A DNA stretch of 64,000 nt from positions 1,426,001-1,490,000 of the forward strand of contig AP026798.1 of assembly GCA_033127725.1 (NCBI GenBank), written 5' to 3'. Shown here in pieces: positions 43,794-54,007 of the stretch; position 1 is the stretch's first letter, and every line of letters begins with the position of its first letter. Below the pieces are notes generated by a model. It did not search any database. It saw nothing but the letters and a program-made list of their open reading frames with translations, and was not told the DNA's origin. The DNA is from Bombiscardovia nodaiensis. GTDB lineage: Bacteria; Actinomycetota; Actinomycetes; Actinomycetales; Bifidobacteriaceae. The translations under genes and the position numbers were made by a program.

Positions 43794-43963
43794 TTGACTT
43801 AGTCCATTACTTCTTTCAACTTCCCCATCTCGTTTCAGATCAAGCGCCAGTGGGCAAGTGAGCAGCCACATGCCTGAGCCAGGAGCACAGCCGCAGCTTG
43901 GCGCGCATCAGCACTACTCCTCAGCCTCTTCCCAGCCTCTTTCTGCACCTCCCTACCTCGCCG

Positions 43964-45313
43964 CTACTTAACAATTGGCCGTAGGGGGGCCGAGACGTCA
44001 ATCTGATGTTTGTCACCGATTTTGCTGGGGTCATTGATGATTTTGTCAACTACTGCCATCTTGAGCTTCAGATCAGAAGCGTCCCCCCAAGTAATGACCC
44101 GCTGGCCGCCACTGAGCTCGGTAATGACCGAATCCTGAGTCTTGGCCGTGACCTTGGAGACCTGCTGGCGCATGGGTTCAGGCAGGGTAGCAAGAATTTT
44201 GAGAGCCTGCTGCACCGCCCGGTCCTTGACCCCCTTGTCCACTGTCGATACCTCTATGAGCGGTATCCCTTGGGGTGGCTCGCCTACCGTGTTGAGCACC
44301 CGCCCTTCCTGGTCAACAGCGGTAATCTGACCGTCCGAAGCCTTTAAGACCGCGGCCGGCTCCTGCGCCTTAAATGTGACCTCCATGCCGTGAGGGAAGT
44401 GTTTCGACGCCTTCACGCTCGTTACACCCGGCAGGGCGCTCACCTGTTGCTCAAGGTGCGACGAGGAGATGAGAAGTAGCGAATGGTCCCGCTCTTTCTT
44501 GACAATGTCAAGTATTTCTTGGTCAGAGACCCACTCGTTGCCGCCCGATACGTGGATTTCTCCCTCTTGCAGCAGGAGGGCAGGCGACCAGAAGAGGGCC
44601 CAAATGAGCCCCAGCACAGCCGCCACAACCAGCACAACGAGCGCCCAACGCAGGGCGAGCGTGCGCAGCTTCGCCCGCTTTTGTTCCCGAAGGCGAGCCT
44701 GGAAGTCCACCACCTTAGGCTTGACAAACACACCGAGTCCACGGTTGCTGTCTGGAGCAGAAGGTTGAAAAAGTGCATCATCTGACTGGAGGGCTCGAGC
44801 ATCGACGAACGCTCCCGAAGACGAGCGGGTGCTCCGCCCCTGAGCCTGCCTCGAGCCCGAGCGCGAGCGCGATGAAGTCAGTTCAGCGCCCGGCACTTGA
44901 CCGCCAGCCGTAGTCCGACCCCTTTGGATACTTGGCTCTGTGTGCTCTGCGCCGCTTCTGCGGCGACTGCCCTTACCTGCTCGTTTGAACCGACCCAGGG
45001 GACCTTTACTGCGGCGCGTCTGGGCACCGTCCTGGGATGCTGCGCTCCTGGAACGACGCGTACCCTTTGCAGACTTGCCCGCCCGTCTCGCTTGCTTATC
45101 TTTCGGCTCACGTTTTGATCCATGCGGCTGATCCCGCTGCCCTGCGTCAGCTGGGTTACCGGCAGCAGACTTGGGCTGGCGCTCGGAACCGTCTCCTTGC
45201 GCAGAGGACCCACGCACGGCACTAGCCTGCGGCCGACTGTTGGGGGCACCAGACTGCCGCCGACGACCGCCTGGTCCGCTAGCCCCTCCCGAACTCGCTA
45301 TCCTCCGACTCAT
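43964..45313 (-). CDS. ftsQ: Cell division protein FtsQ/DivIB
   Basis: Bitopic membrane protein that bridges early and late divisome parts, 449 residues. A very long basic, Ser/Arg/Gly-rich cytoplasmic N-terminus (about 1-220) is followed by one membrane segment (WALVVLVVAAVLGLIWALF), a POTRA domain (EIHVSGGNEWVSDQEILDIV) and the FtsQ beta domain. Most FtsQ proteins have a much shorter cytoplasmic part; the tail here could bind DNA or membrane by charge. The start overlaps the murC stop (ATGA), so translation is coupled. It is the last gene of the cluster; no ftsA or ftsZ follows. Confidence 0.9.
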   Translation of the reverse strand: MSRRIASSGGASGPGGRRRQSGAPNSRPQASAVRGSSAQGDGSERQPKSAAGNPADAGQRDQPHGSKREPKDKQARRAGKSAKGTRRSRSAASQDGAQTRRSKGPLGRFKRAGKGSRRRSGAEHTEPSIQRGRTTAGGQVPGAELTSSRSRSGSRQAQGRSTRSSSGAFVDARALQSDDALFQPSAPDSNRGLGVFVKPKVVDFQARLREQKRAKLRTLALRWALVVLVVAAVLGLIWALFWSPALLLQEGEIHVSGGNEWVSDQEILDIVKKERDHSLLLISSSHLEQQVSALPGVTSVKASKHFPHGMEVTFKAQEPAAVLKASDGQITAVDQEGRVLNTVGEPPQGIPLIEVSTVDKGVKDRAVQQALKILATLPEPMRQQVSKVTAKTQDSVITELSGGQRVITWGDASDLKLKMAVVDKIINDPSKIGDKHQIDVSAPLRPIVK

Positions 45314-46971
45314 AAGCGCTCGTTCCCAGCAACCTCGCCGACTTCCTGCGCGCCTGAGCTGCCCTCAGCCAGCGCCTGCAAGATGACCGGCCCCATGCGA
45401 GTAATGTCGCCTGCGCCCACAGTCAAGAGCACATCGCCAGCCTGAGCCCGCTCAGCCAAGCGGCGGGCAGCGCGGTTCATGTCGCTGACGGCCTCGAAGC
45501 GACCGGCAGAACGCTCCATCCTGCCACTATCCTGACCATTGTCAAGTTCTTGGAAGGCTTGGACGATGGTCTGCGGCCCGATATCAGGAAAGTCGCTCTG
45601 CAACTCGCGGGCTGGGAAAACGCCAGTCACGATCACGTCGTCTGCAGCCGCGAGCGCACTGGCGAATTCTCGGGCAAAAATCTGCGTGCGAGAGAACAAG
45701 TGAGGTTGGAAGAGCACCCGCAGCTGGGCCTGCGGATAGCGTCTGCGAGCGGCAGCCAGCAGGGCCGCAATCTCGGTGGGATGGTGGGCATAGTCGTCCA
45801 CCAGGCTGACCCCGTGCACGCTCCCCTTGACTTCGAAGCGACGGGCCGCACCCAGGAAGGAAGCCGCTGCTTGGGCCGCAGCAGCTGGCTCAAGGCCCAG
45901 GCCGCAGGCGGCAATCATCGCCGCCGCAGCGTTGCGGGCATTGTGCAAGCCCGGTATGGCCAGCTGTACGGGCAGGGCACCGTCTTGCGCGAGTAAGCCA
46001 AAGCGCCGACTCAGGCCCTGGGGGAATTTGAGTGTAAACTGCTCCTGCCCGCTCCCCTGGCTCTCCTGCTCTGCCATAATGCGGACCACCTGAGCCCAAG
46101 TATCCCAGCCTTCCTGGCCTACTTCCTTCTCGCTGGCCGTGGTGTAGACCACAATTTCAGCCTGGCACTTACCGCGCAAATCAGTCAGGAGCTGACGCGA
46201 GCCCTGGTCGTCGCCGCTGATGATCACACTGCCCTGGGCATGGCGGGCGTGCTGGGCGAAGGCCTCTTGGAAGGCCTGCGGGCTGCCGTAGTGGTCCAAG
46301 TGGTCAGGCTCCACATTCGTAATGACCGCGATGCTCGGATGGTATTTTTCAAAGGAACCGTCGGACTCGTCCGCCTCAGCCACCAGCACCCTGCCGCTGC
46401 CCAAGTGCCCGCCGTCCTGCGGACCCTGCAAGGATTGAATCGAGCCGCCAATGGCATAGGAAGGGTCGGCCGTCTCCCCCCTACCAGCTAGGCGCAAGAT
46501 GTGGGCAAGCAAAGCGCTGGTGGTGGTCTTGCCGTGAGCCCCAGCCACGGTAACGCCAACGTGAGAGGCCAACAGCAGGGCGAGAATATCCGAGCGATGC
46601 ACCAGGGTGGAACCTTGTGCGCGAGCTGCCAGAATCTCTGGATTGTGGGACTTGATGGCGGATGACCACACGACGGTTTGGGCCCCACGAACATGGTCAG
46701 CTGCCTGGCCGATGGCCACGGGAATGCCCATGCTCTCCAGCTCAGCCGTTTTCGCCGACGCCTGCTGGTCGGAACCGCTCACATCCAAACCCGCCTGCTT
46801 GAGCATCTGCGCCAGCACAGACATGCCAGCTCCGCCAATGCCGATAAAGTGCGTGTGCCCCAAGGAATCCAAACGCTGGCCAGGGTCAGTAAAGGCCTGC
46901 ACCGTCGGGTCGAGGGCGGGCAACTGGGCTGGGCTGGCAGCGGGAGTAGGTGAATGATGTAATGCAGGCAC
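45310..46971 (-). CDS. murC: UDP-N-acetylmuramate--L-alanine ligase
   Basis: ATP-dependent Mur ligase adding L-Ala to UDP-MurNAc in the cytoplasm, 553 residues. GIGGAGMS (about 45-52) marks the UDP site, AHGKTTTSALL the P-loop, and NVEPDHLDHYG the central domain; DDYAHHPTEI is in the C-terminal domain. The start is GTG at 46971 with AGGAG 7 bases upstream. The 185 bases before it leave room for a promoter. Confidence 0.97.
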   Translation of the reverse strand: MPALHHSPTPAASPAQLPALDPTVQAFTDPGQRLDSLGHTHFIGIGGAGMSVLAQMLKQAGLDVSGSDQQASAKTAELESMGIPVAIGQAADHVRGAQTVVWSSAIKSHNPEILAARAQGSTLVHRSDILALLLASHVGVTVAGAHGKTTTSALLAHILRLAGRGETADPSYAIGGSIQSLQGPQDGGHLGSGRVLVAEADESDGSFEKYHPSIAVITNVEPDHLDHYGSPQAFQEAFAQHARHAQGSVIISGDDQGSRQLLTDLRGKCQAEIVVYTTASEKEVGQEGWDTWAQVVRIMAEQESQGSGQEQFTLKFPQGLSRRFGLLAQDGALPVQLAIPGLHNARNAAAAMIAACGLGLEPAAAAQAAASFLGAARRFEVKGSVHGVSLVDDYAHHPTEIAALLAAARRRYPQAQLRVLFQPHLFSRTQIFAREFASALAAADDVIVTGVFPARELQSDFPDIGPQTIVQAFQELDNGQDSGRMERSAGRFEAVSDMNRAARRLAERAQAGDVLLTVGAGDITRMGPVILQALAEGSSGAQEVGEVAGNERL

Positions 46972-47156
46972 AGGGCATCTCCTCTTGGGTCAAGACATCT
47001 CTATTATGCACGCTCAACAGGTTGGGCGTCAGGCCTCTCGCTGCTTCCGCTAGGAACGCTCACAAGCGACCCACCTACCAGGCAATTCGAACGAACCAAT
47101 CAATTCGCCAACGACCTTGAGCAGGGCGGCTATTGGTCTGAAAGCCAAGCGGCCAG

Positions 47157-48344
47157 TCAGCGGCGCTCGCCAACCAGGCCAAGCACTCGTTCAGCCATGA
47201 CCTCGGCTGCGTCACGGATACCAAAATTCCAGGCAGCACGGCCCATAGTCTGCAGTCTGCTGCTGTCGGCCAAGAGGGAGGGCACATGCTCGCTCACCCA
47301 CTCAGCAGTGAGGTCCTGGTCGGCTACCATTAAGCCGCCTCCTGCCTCCACCACCGGTTGCGCGTTGAAACGCTGCTCACCGTTGCCGATCGGCAGGGGC
47401 ACATAGACGGCTGGCAATCCAAGAGCCGTCAGCTCACTGACTGTGCCGGCACCCGAGCGGCAAACAATCAGGTCAGCACAGGCAAATGCTCGGTCGATAC
47501 GCTCCAGGTAGGCACTGACATGGTAGTTGCCCAGGCCAGCATGTGCCGGGTTGAGATCGTTCAGGGCCCGCGCACCCAGAGCCTGAGTCACTTGGGAGCA
47601 CACCGCCTGGTCCTTGCCCCTGCCTGTCAAATGCACCACTTGCGCCCCGGCAAGCAGACTCGACGCTGCACCTGCTACAGCGCGGTTGAGGCTGGCTGCC
47701 CCCAAGGATCCGCCGGTGACTACCACCACCGGCCTAGCAGGGTCTAATCCCAAGAGCTGGGCCGCCTCCTGACGGGCCTTGAAACGGGAGGCGGCAAACT
47801 GTTGACACAAGCTGGCGATAGCTGGCCGCAAGGGCAACCCCACACGCTCCAAGCGAGCGCCAGACCGGACCTTCAGGCCCGTATTGTCGTAAGCAGTTCC
47901 TACGTAGCTGGCCCATCGCGCACCCAACTTATTAGCCATACCAGCGCGCGCATTTTGCTCGTGCACAGCTAGGGGCAGGCCCAGACGGTGAGCAGCCTGG
48001 TAGGCCGGAGCCGAAGCATACCCGCCGAACCCCACGACTACATCCGCCTGGCGAGTCTGAAGAATTTGTTCAACCCGCCGCACCTGCTGCCGCCAGCGGG
48101 CAGGAAAGCGCAGGGCATTCATGTTGGGCTTGCGCGGGAAGGGCAGCTTCTCGATGGTATCGAGCTCGAATCCCGCCTGCGGCACCAGCTGAGCTTCCAG
48201 GCCGACTGCAGTACCAATAACGGAAATCTGCGCCTGTGGCTCCTGCGCTCTGAGGGCCGCAGCCACGGAGAGGAGGGGATTGACGTGACCAGCCGTGCCC
48301 CCGCCTGCCAGGACTACGCGGACTGGAACTGTCGAAGCATTCAT
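47157..48344 (-). CDS. murG: Lipid II synthase (UDP-GlcNAc transferase)
   Basis: Peripheral membrane GT28 enzyme that turns lipid I into lipid II, 395 residues. The glycine loops [15 protein letters not shown] (about 12-26) and [12 protein letters not shown] (about 204-215) are present, as is [19 protein letters not shown] with the UDP-GlcNAc contact. AAGGAG precedes the ATG. It follows ftsW by 74 bases. Confidence 0.97.
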   Translation of the reverse strand: MNASTVPVRVVLAGGGTAGHVNPLLSVAAALRAQEPQAQISVIGTAVGLEAQLVPQAGFELDTIEKLPFPRKPNMNALRFPARWRQQVRRVEQILQTRQADVVVGFGGYASAPAYQAAHRLGLPLAVHEQNARAGMANKLGARWASYVGTAYDNTGLKVRSGARLERVGLPLRPAIASLCQQFAASRFKARQEAAQLLGLDPARPVVVVTGGSLGAASLNRAVAGAASSLLAGAQVVHLTGRGKDQAVCSQVTQALGARALNDLNPAHAGLGNYHVSAYLERIDRAFACADLIVCRSGAGTVSELTALGLPAVYVPLPIGNGEQRFNAQPVVEAGGGLMVADQDLTAEWVSEHVPSLLADSSRLQTMGRAAWNFGIRDAAEVMAERVLGLVGERR

Positions 48345-48418
48345 AGCACTCCTTGTTTGACTGTGCTCACAGCAGTCTAGCTCCTGAGCCGGTCAACCGA
48401 CAGGGTTCGGCAGGCCTT

Positions 48419-49741
48419 TCAGTCGCCCGATACAGCCGCCTGAATATCGGGGTGGGTGCGCATCATCTGCACCGCCACTCCCGCGGCCGTCAGACACAAG
48501 ACCAGGGCCGTACCTCCAGCCGACACGAACGGCAGTGGCAGGCCAATCACCGGCAGCAGACCCAGCACTACACAAATGTTGATAAGCGCCTGCCCCACAA
48601 TCCATGCGGCCAGGCAGATGAGGGCGATGCGCGCATAGTTGTCGGGAGTAGTCAAAGCGATACGCAGCATACACCAGCCCACCACTACGAAAGCGATAAT
48701 CACCAGAGCAGCGCCAATGAACCCCATCTCCTCACCGATAACGGCGAAGATGAAGTCGTTGTGAGCCTCGGGCAGGTAGTTCCATTTCTCGCGCGAATTA
48801 CCCAATCCCACGCCTGTCAAACCGCCGGAACCCATAGCGTATATGCCGTGAATAGACTGGTAGCACACGTCTTGCGAGGCGTCACCCGAGCAGTCCCCGT
48901 AGGCAGCCATAATCCGCTGCATACGGTTGCCGGAACCCACCACAAAGAAGCCTACAATGCCAGCAAGGCCCAAGACGGCAGCGCCGATAAACCACTTCAG
49001 GGGGAAGCCACTGATAAAGAAAGCCACCATGCCGATGAACACAACAATCAGGTCAGTGCCCAAATCCTTGCCCAGAATAATGAGCCCGAAGGCCGCAAGA
49101 AAGCCCAGGGCCGGCTTGATATAGGCTTTAAGCCCTTCACCTCTGGTCTGAGCATCCGCCGCGTCCAGGAGCACACCAGGCAGCCAGATAGACAGGGCCA
49201 GCTTGAGAATCTCGGCAGGCTGCAGGGAGATGCTGCCAATGAAAATCCAGCCTGAATTACCGCCAGCGGAATGACCCAAAGGTGAGAACGTGAGCATCTG
49301 CATAAACAGGCCAAAGCACAGGAAGACCGTGCTGATACGCCGGTAAAAACGTGCAGGCAGACGCATGGCAACGAAGGCAACCACGAAGCCTATCAAGCAG
49401 AACAAACTCTGTTTGATGGCCTGACTCCAGGGCGAATTGCCTTGGGCGACCATGTCGACCGCCGAGCTGGAAAAAACCATCATCAGACCAAATACGGTCA
49501 GCGACACCACCGCTGTGATGAACCCGTAGTAGCACCAGAGCGGGTTTAAGAGGGCTCGAATACCCTGGTAGGATACGGTCCTACGGCTGCGCGGGGCGCG
49601 GTCCGCAGCACCGGTAGATCGCTCAACTTGTGGCTCCTGCCGCTCCCGGCTGCCTACTTCCCCGCTGCTGGCGGAACGGGCTGTGCGACCGGTGCTGGCG
49701 ACTTGGGACCTGCGCCGCAGCCAGCGGTCAGTCAGATTCAT
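48419..49741 (-). CDS. ftsW: Peptidoglycan polymerase FtsW (SEDS family)
   Basis: Multi-pass SEDS glycosyltransferase of the division machinery, 440 residues with about ten membrane segments. The marks are [46 protein letters not shown] and IGEEMGF, and [14 protein letters not shown] near the end. The ATG at 49741 is 14 bases inside the end of murD; a GTG two codons upstream is possible. The N-terminal 70 residues are charged and cytoplasmic. Confidence 0.95.
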   Translation of the reverse strand: MNLTDRWLRRRSQVASTGRTARSASSGEVGSRERQEPQVERSTGAADRAPRSRRTVSYQGIRALLNPLWCYYGFITAVVSLTVFGLMMVFSSSAVDMVAQGNSPWSQAIKQSLFCLIGFVVAFVAMRLPARFYRRISTVFLCFGLFMQMLTFSPLGHSAGGNSGWIFIGSISLQPAEILKLALSIWLPGVLLDAADAQTRGEGLKAYIKPALGFLAAFGLIILGKDLGTDLIVVFIGMVAFFISGFPLKWFIGAAVLGLAGIVGFFVVGSGNRMQRIMAAYGDCSGDASQDVCYQSIHGIYAMGSGGLTGVGLGNSREKWNYLPEAHNDFIFAVIGEEMGFIGAALVIIAFVVVGWCMLRIALTTPDNYARIALICLAAWIVGQALINICVVLGLLPVIGLPLPFVSAGGTALVLCLTAAGVAVQMMRTHPDIQAAVSGD

Positions 49742-51158
49742 GAGCACTCACCCACCGCTGAGCCGCCTGCGCAAAAAGCTGCCCACGCTCGGCATACGAC
49801 TTGAACTGGTCCATTGAAGCGCAGGCGGGAGCCAGCAAAACCACCTGTCCCCTGCGGACATACGCTCCAGCAGCTTCGAGGGCTCGCTCCATGACCGAGT
49901 CCGCCGGTTCAGGGGCAATGCGTGTAAATGGAACCTCTGCTGCCTGGCTCTTCAGGGCCTCCTCAATCGGCTCAGCATCCCGACCGATGATCACAGCAGC
50001 TGCCAAGCGGGAAGCCTGACTGGCCACCAGATCGTCAAAGCGCGCGCCCTTGGCCAAACCACCAGCAATCCAGACCACTGAGCCGGGCTGGTAGCTGGAG
50101 AGCGAAGCACGAGCGGCATGCGCATTCGTAGCTTTAGAGTCGTCCACAAAGCGGATAGCTGACTGACCCTGCCCTAGTTGGGCGACCGTTTCAATGCGGT
50201 GGTCGCCGGGTTTAAAGTTGCACATGGCCTGGCAGGCAGCACTCCGGTCAGCACCCGCACCAAGAGCTAGGGCGAGAGCGCACAGGGCATCGGCCAGCAG
50301 ATGAGGGTAAACCTGTCCGTTGGGCTCAGCGAGTCCGGGCAGTTCGTTGAGGGCCAGTATGCGCTCGGGCTGGCCAACCTGGCCGCCAGCCACCCCACTC
50401 GAGTCGACAATCCAGCCTTCGCTCACCCCAATTTGACCGGCTCTCGGCTGGCCCAAAGTAAAACCGACCCGTCGGCAGCCAACAGCAGGTTGAGCCACCT
50501 GGGCCAGAGCCGCAACGCGCTCATCATCAGCATTGTAGACCAGGGCCTTGCGCACCCCCCGGTAAATCTTTGCCTTGTCGGCGGCATAAGCCTCAAAACC
50601 CCCGTGCCAGTCCAGGTGATCAGCAGCCAGGTTGGTGATGGCTGCGCACTCGAGCTCCAGGGAATCGGTGAAGTGCAGTTGGAAGGAACTCAGCTCAACG
50701 CACAGGAAGTCGTGAGCCGGGTCCAGGGCAGCCTGAGAAACAGCCTTACCAATGTTGCCCACTGCGGGCGCGTCATAAGAGCTGGCCGTCATCATGGCCG
50801 ACGTCATCTGGGTGGTGGACGTCTTCCCGTTAGTGCCCGTAACGCCAATCCAAGCTGCTGGGCAACCTGTTCTCGCCGAAGGGACCCTAAGCTGCCAGGC
50901 GATTTCCACCTCGCTGACCACTGGAATGCCCCGCTTGAGGGCCTGCTCAATAAAGGGTGTGCGGGGGTTAAAGGCCGGCGAGGCCATGACCAGGTCTACC
51001 TGATGGAAGTCAATCTCGTCGAAAGAGTGCAGGTCGGCATCACTGGCGTGCTCGTCCACGGTGGTGACGCTGAGCGAGCGCCCTTGCAAGGCTTTGGCCA
51101 CGCTGCGCCCAGAGATACCGAGGCCGGCAACCAGTACTCGTTTGTTTGAAAAATCCAT
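49728..51158 (-). CDS. murD: UDP-N-acetylmuramoylalanine--D-glutamate ligase
   Basis: Mur ligase that adds D-Glu, 476 residues. [13 protein letters not shown] (about 14-26) is the UDP-binding start, [13 protein letters not shown] the P-loop, and [12 protein letters not shown] the central domain; [13 protein letters not shown] is in the C-terminal domain. The ATG at 51158 has AAGGAG 6 bases upstream; a frame 7 residues longer lacks a site. Confidence 0.97.
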   Translation of the reverse strand: MDFSNKRVLVAGLGISGRSVAKALQGRSLSVTTVDEHASDADLHSFDEIDFHQVDLVMASPAFNPRTPFIEQALKRGIPVVSEVEIAWQLRVPSARTGCPAAWIGVTGTNGKTSTTQMTSAMMTASSYDAPAVGNIGKAVSQAALDPAHDFLCVELSSFQLHFTDSLELECAAITNLAADHLDWHGGFEAYAADKAKIYRGVRKALVYNADDERVAALAQVAQPAVGCRRVGFTLGQPRAGQIGVSEGWIVDSSGVAGGQVGQPERILALNELPGLAEPNGQVYPHLLADALCALALALGAGADRSAACQAMCNFKPGDHRIETVAQLGQGQSAIRFVDDSKATNAHAARASLSSYQPGSVVWIAGGLAKGARFDDLVASQASRLAAAVIIGRDAEPIEEALKSQAAEVPFTRIAPEPADSVMERALEAAGAYVRRGQVVLLAPACASMDQFKSYAERGQLFAQAAQRWVSAHESD

Positions 51159-51234
51159 TTTCACTCCTTGCCGGACCATCTGATTTGTTCACTCGTTACT
51201 GCGTGTGCACTCCCGCACCGGTTACTGCCGCCGC

Positions 51235-52338
51235 TTATAGGGGAAAACCTGAACCAGCCAGCCAGTCTACGTAGAACAAGACAAGAGCCATGAGCACGAA
51301 TATAAGCTCAATCATCCAAAAGCGCACCACAACTTTAGACTCCTGCCAACCCAACAGTTCAAAATGATGGTGAATAGGCGCCATTTTGAACACGCGCTTG
51401 TGGGTGAGTTTAAAGAAGCCAACCTGAATCACATCCGAAGCGGCCTCCATCACGAACAGACCTCCCAAGATAACGGCCAGAAGCTCGGTGTGGGTGGCGA
51501 TGGACAGGGCCGCAAAGAGCCCGCCCAGGGCCAGAGAACCCGTGTCACCCATAAAAATCGAAGCAGGATTCGTGTTGTACCACAGGAAGCCGAAGCAGGC
51601 CACAGCCGCGCAAGAGGCAATAATCGTCAGGTCGAGCGGATCGGAGACGGCATAGAAGTAGCCAGCGTGCCCAGCGCCTTTCAAATGGTAGGCCTCCCAG
51701 AAGGCGATCAGAGCGTAACCAGTAAAAGCAATCATGGAAGAGCCCGATGCCAAACCATCCAGGCCATCGGTCAGGTTGACGGCGTTGCTCCAGGCCGTCA
51801 TCAGCAGGTTGACCCACAAAACGAAGAGGATAATGGCCACCGCTTTACCAGCGAAGGTAAAGGAGATAATCGGATGCTCAACAAAGGAAATACCAGCCTG
51901 AGCACTAGGGAAGCCAGTCTTAGTGGGCAGAACGAGCGAAAGCACGGCGTAAATCGTGGCGAGCACAAATTGTCCGATGAACTTACCGGCCACCGACAGG
52001 CCCAGATTCTGCTTTTTGCGCACCTTGATAAAGTCGTCAATAAAGCCGAGCAGACCCATAGAGAGCATGGCAAAAAGCACCAACAGAGCCGAGAGCGAGG
52101 GCCGATCCCCGCGCGCCAGGAAGCGGTAGAGGGCAGAAGCTGCCCATCCGAGTACGATAGCGAGATTGATAATCAGGCCGCCCATAGTGGGCGTGCCGCG
52201 CTTAACCTGGTGGGACTTCGGGCCGTCTTGACGGATGTACTGTCCGTAGTGGCGGCGGTGCAGCAGCTGCACGAGCAGGGGTGTCCCGCCGAAGGTTACG
52301 ACCAGCGAAACCACTATGCCTATGATGAGGGAAATCAC
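51235..52338 (-). CDS. mraY: Phospho-N-acetylmuramoyl-pentapeptide transferase
   Basis: Membrane enzyme that makes lipid I, 367 residues, about ten membrane segments. The family marks are GTPTMGGLI, FIDDFIKVRKKQNLGLS with the catalytic aspartates, NAVNLTDGLDGLA and PIHHHFELLGW. The start is GTG, overlapping the murF stop (GTGA), with GGGAG upstream. Confidence 0.97.
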   Translation of the reverse strand: MISLIIGIVVSLVVTFGGTPLLVQLLHRRHYGQYIRQDGPKSHQVKRGTPTMGGLIINLAIVLGWAASALYRFLARGDRPSLSALLVLFAMLSMGLLGFIDDFIKVRKKQNLGLSVAGKFIGQFVLATIYAVLSLVLPTKTGFPSAQAGISFVEHPIISFTFAGKAVAIILFVLWVNLLMTAWSNAVNLTDGLDGLASGSSMIAFTGYALIAFWEAYHLKGAGHAGYFYAVSDPLDLTIIASCAAVACFGFLWYNTNPASIFMGDTGSLALGGLFAALSIATHTELLAVILGGLFVMEAASDVIQVGFFKLTHKRVFKMAPIHHHFELLGWQESKVVVRFWMIELIFVLMALVLFYVDWLAGSGFPL

Positions 52339-53900
52339 CGTACTACTCCCAATCTATCGCCCAGCCATTCTTGCGCTACACCACTCAAGCCCGAAAAGTG
52401 CGACCCCTTGAGTAGGACCACGCTGCCGGGGTGCTGACCTGCGAGCTCAGTGACCAGTTTGTCAGCCTGGTCCGCGCCCTGAGCCAGCAGGACCGTCTCC
52501 GTCTGACTCGAGTCAGCAGCGTGCAGCCGAGCGTACTCAGCCCGTGCACCTTCTACCATAGCCTGAGCCATGGCTGACAGACCAGCGTCCTCACCGCCAA
52601 CCGCCACCAGCGCATTCAGTCCCAGTTGAGCACAATAAGCACCGATTGAGTGGTGCAAATCCAGGGTCTGCTCCCCCAGTTCCAACATGCCGCCCAATAC
52701 GGCTATGCGGTAAGGCTTGGAAGCCCCCAGGCCGCCAGCTCCCCAGGAAGCGAGCGCCTTGAGTCCGGCCCGCATGGAATCCGGGTTGGCATTAAAGGAG
52801 TCGTCAATCAGTGTAAAGTGCGCTCCTGCACGCTCCACCTGGCTCACGGCCATCCGGTGGGCGCTGATGCGCTCGTGCTCGGCCAGCTCCTGGCTGATAG
52901 CGGTCGTGCTCAGCCCCAAGTAGTGAGCGACTGTGGCTGCTGCCAGCGCGTTCATCACATTGTGGGTGCCGCTCAAACTCATGCGCGTGGGAACCGGCTG
53001 CTCGTCGCGCGCTTGCAAGTCAAACGAGGGATGGCCAAAAGCGTCGCTCGTAATATGGCTGGCTGTCATGTCGAGCGAGCACCCATCGCCTGAGCGCAGG
53101 GAAGAACTCAGTCCAAACCATTCCACCGGTCCCGGACTCAGCTGAGCCATGGCCGCCACCCGCTCATCATCGGCATTGAGCACGCTCACACCGCCAGGCA
53201 GGAGGCCTTGCACAATCTCGCTCTTGGCCTGCGCTATGCGTTCCACCGAGCCAAATACACCCAGGTGAGCCACACCAACCTTGAGCACTACGGCAATGTC
53301 GGGCGGCACAATAGAAGTTAGGTAAGCAATGTCTCCCACCTGGCTGGCACCCATTTCGGCCACCAGATAGCGGGTCTCAGGCCCCACTTTCAGAGCCGTT
53401 AAGGGCAGGCCAATCTCATTGTTAAACGAACCTACCGGAGCCACTGTGGGCCCCAAGCGAGTCAGCATACCCGCCAGCAGATCCTTCGTGGTCGTCTTGC
53501 CGACCGACCCGGTGATGCCAACGACACTAAAGGGAGCCTCCAAGGTTCTGCGGCGTTCAATGTTGTGGGCAGCCAGCCGACCCAGAGCCTTGACCGTGTC
53601 GTCAACCACGATTTGGGCCAGCGCACACTCGGGCAGCAGATGACTCACCAGAGCCGCACAGGCTCCTAGCCCGGCGGCGCGGCCAACGAAATCGTGCCCG
53701 TCCGAACGCTCTCCCGGGACCGCCACAAACAGAGCACCTGGCTCCACCTGCCGCGAATCCGTCACTACACTGCGCACAACATCAACTTCGGCATGGGTTC
53801 GCTGCCCCCCGGCAACTGGATACTCAAGTCGGCCCGAAACAGCTTGCGCCACTTCCGGCAAACTCATGGGCATCATCAACGGCCCTCTAGCCTCCTGCAT
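52335..53900 (-). CDS. murF: UDP-MurNAc-tripeptide--D-Ala-D-Ala ligase
   Basis: Mur ligase that adds D-Ala-D-Ala, 521 residues. VRSVVTDSRQVEPGALFVA (N-terminal domain), VVGITGSVGKTTTKDLLAG (P-loop), VLNADDERV and DDSFNANPDSMRAGL are all present. The ATG at 53900 has GAGAGG 6 bases upstream; a GTG two codons earlier is less likely. It follows the MurE-like gene by 107 bases. Confidence 0.96.
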   Translation of the reverse strand: MQEARGPLMMPMSLPEVAQAVSGRLEYPVAGGQRTHAEVDVVRSVVTDSRQVEPGALFVAVPGERSDGHDFVGRAAGLGACAALVSHLLPECALAQIVVDDTVKALGRLAAHNIERRRTLEAPFSVVGITGSVGKTTTKDLLAGMLTRLGPTVAPVGSFNNEIGLPLTALKVGPETRYLVAEMGASQVGDIAYLTSIVPPDIAVVLKVGVAHLGVFGSVERIAQAKSEIVQGLLPGGVSVLNADDERVAAMAQLSPGPVEWFGLSSSLRSGDGCSLDMTASHITSDAFGHPSFDLQARDEQPVPTRMSLSGTHNVMNALAAATVAHYLGLSTTAISQELAEHERISAHRMAVSQVERAGAHFTLIDDSFNANPDSMRAGLKALASWGAGGLGASKPYRIAVLGGMLELGEQTLDLHHSIGAYCAQLGLNALVAVGGEDAGLSAMAQAMVEGARAEYARLHAADSSQTETVLLAQGADQADKLVTELAGQHPGSVVLLKGSHFSGLSGVAQEWLGDRLGVVR

Positions 53901-54007
53901 GTTCACCTCTCGACTTGTTGGCTGGTCTCAAGCTGCTGCCCTGGACCAAACCACTGCTCCTGCACTCCATATATCCGTTCGCACTAGCTGCGCACTGCCC
54001 GCCGCGC

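Noticed and set aside
51364..52437. 357-codon plus-strand frame opposite mraY
   Set aside because: Shadow frame; mraY has all catalytic motifs and a coupled start.
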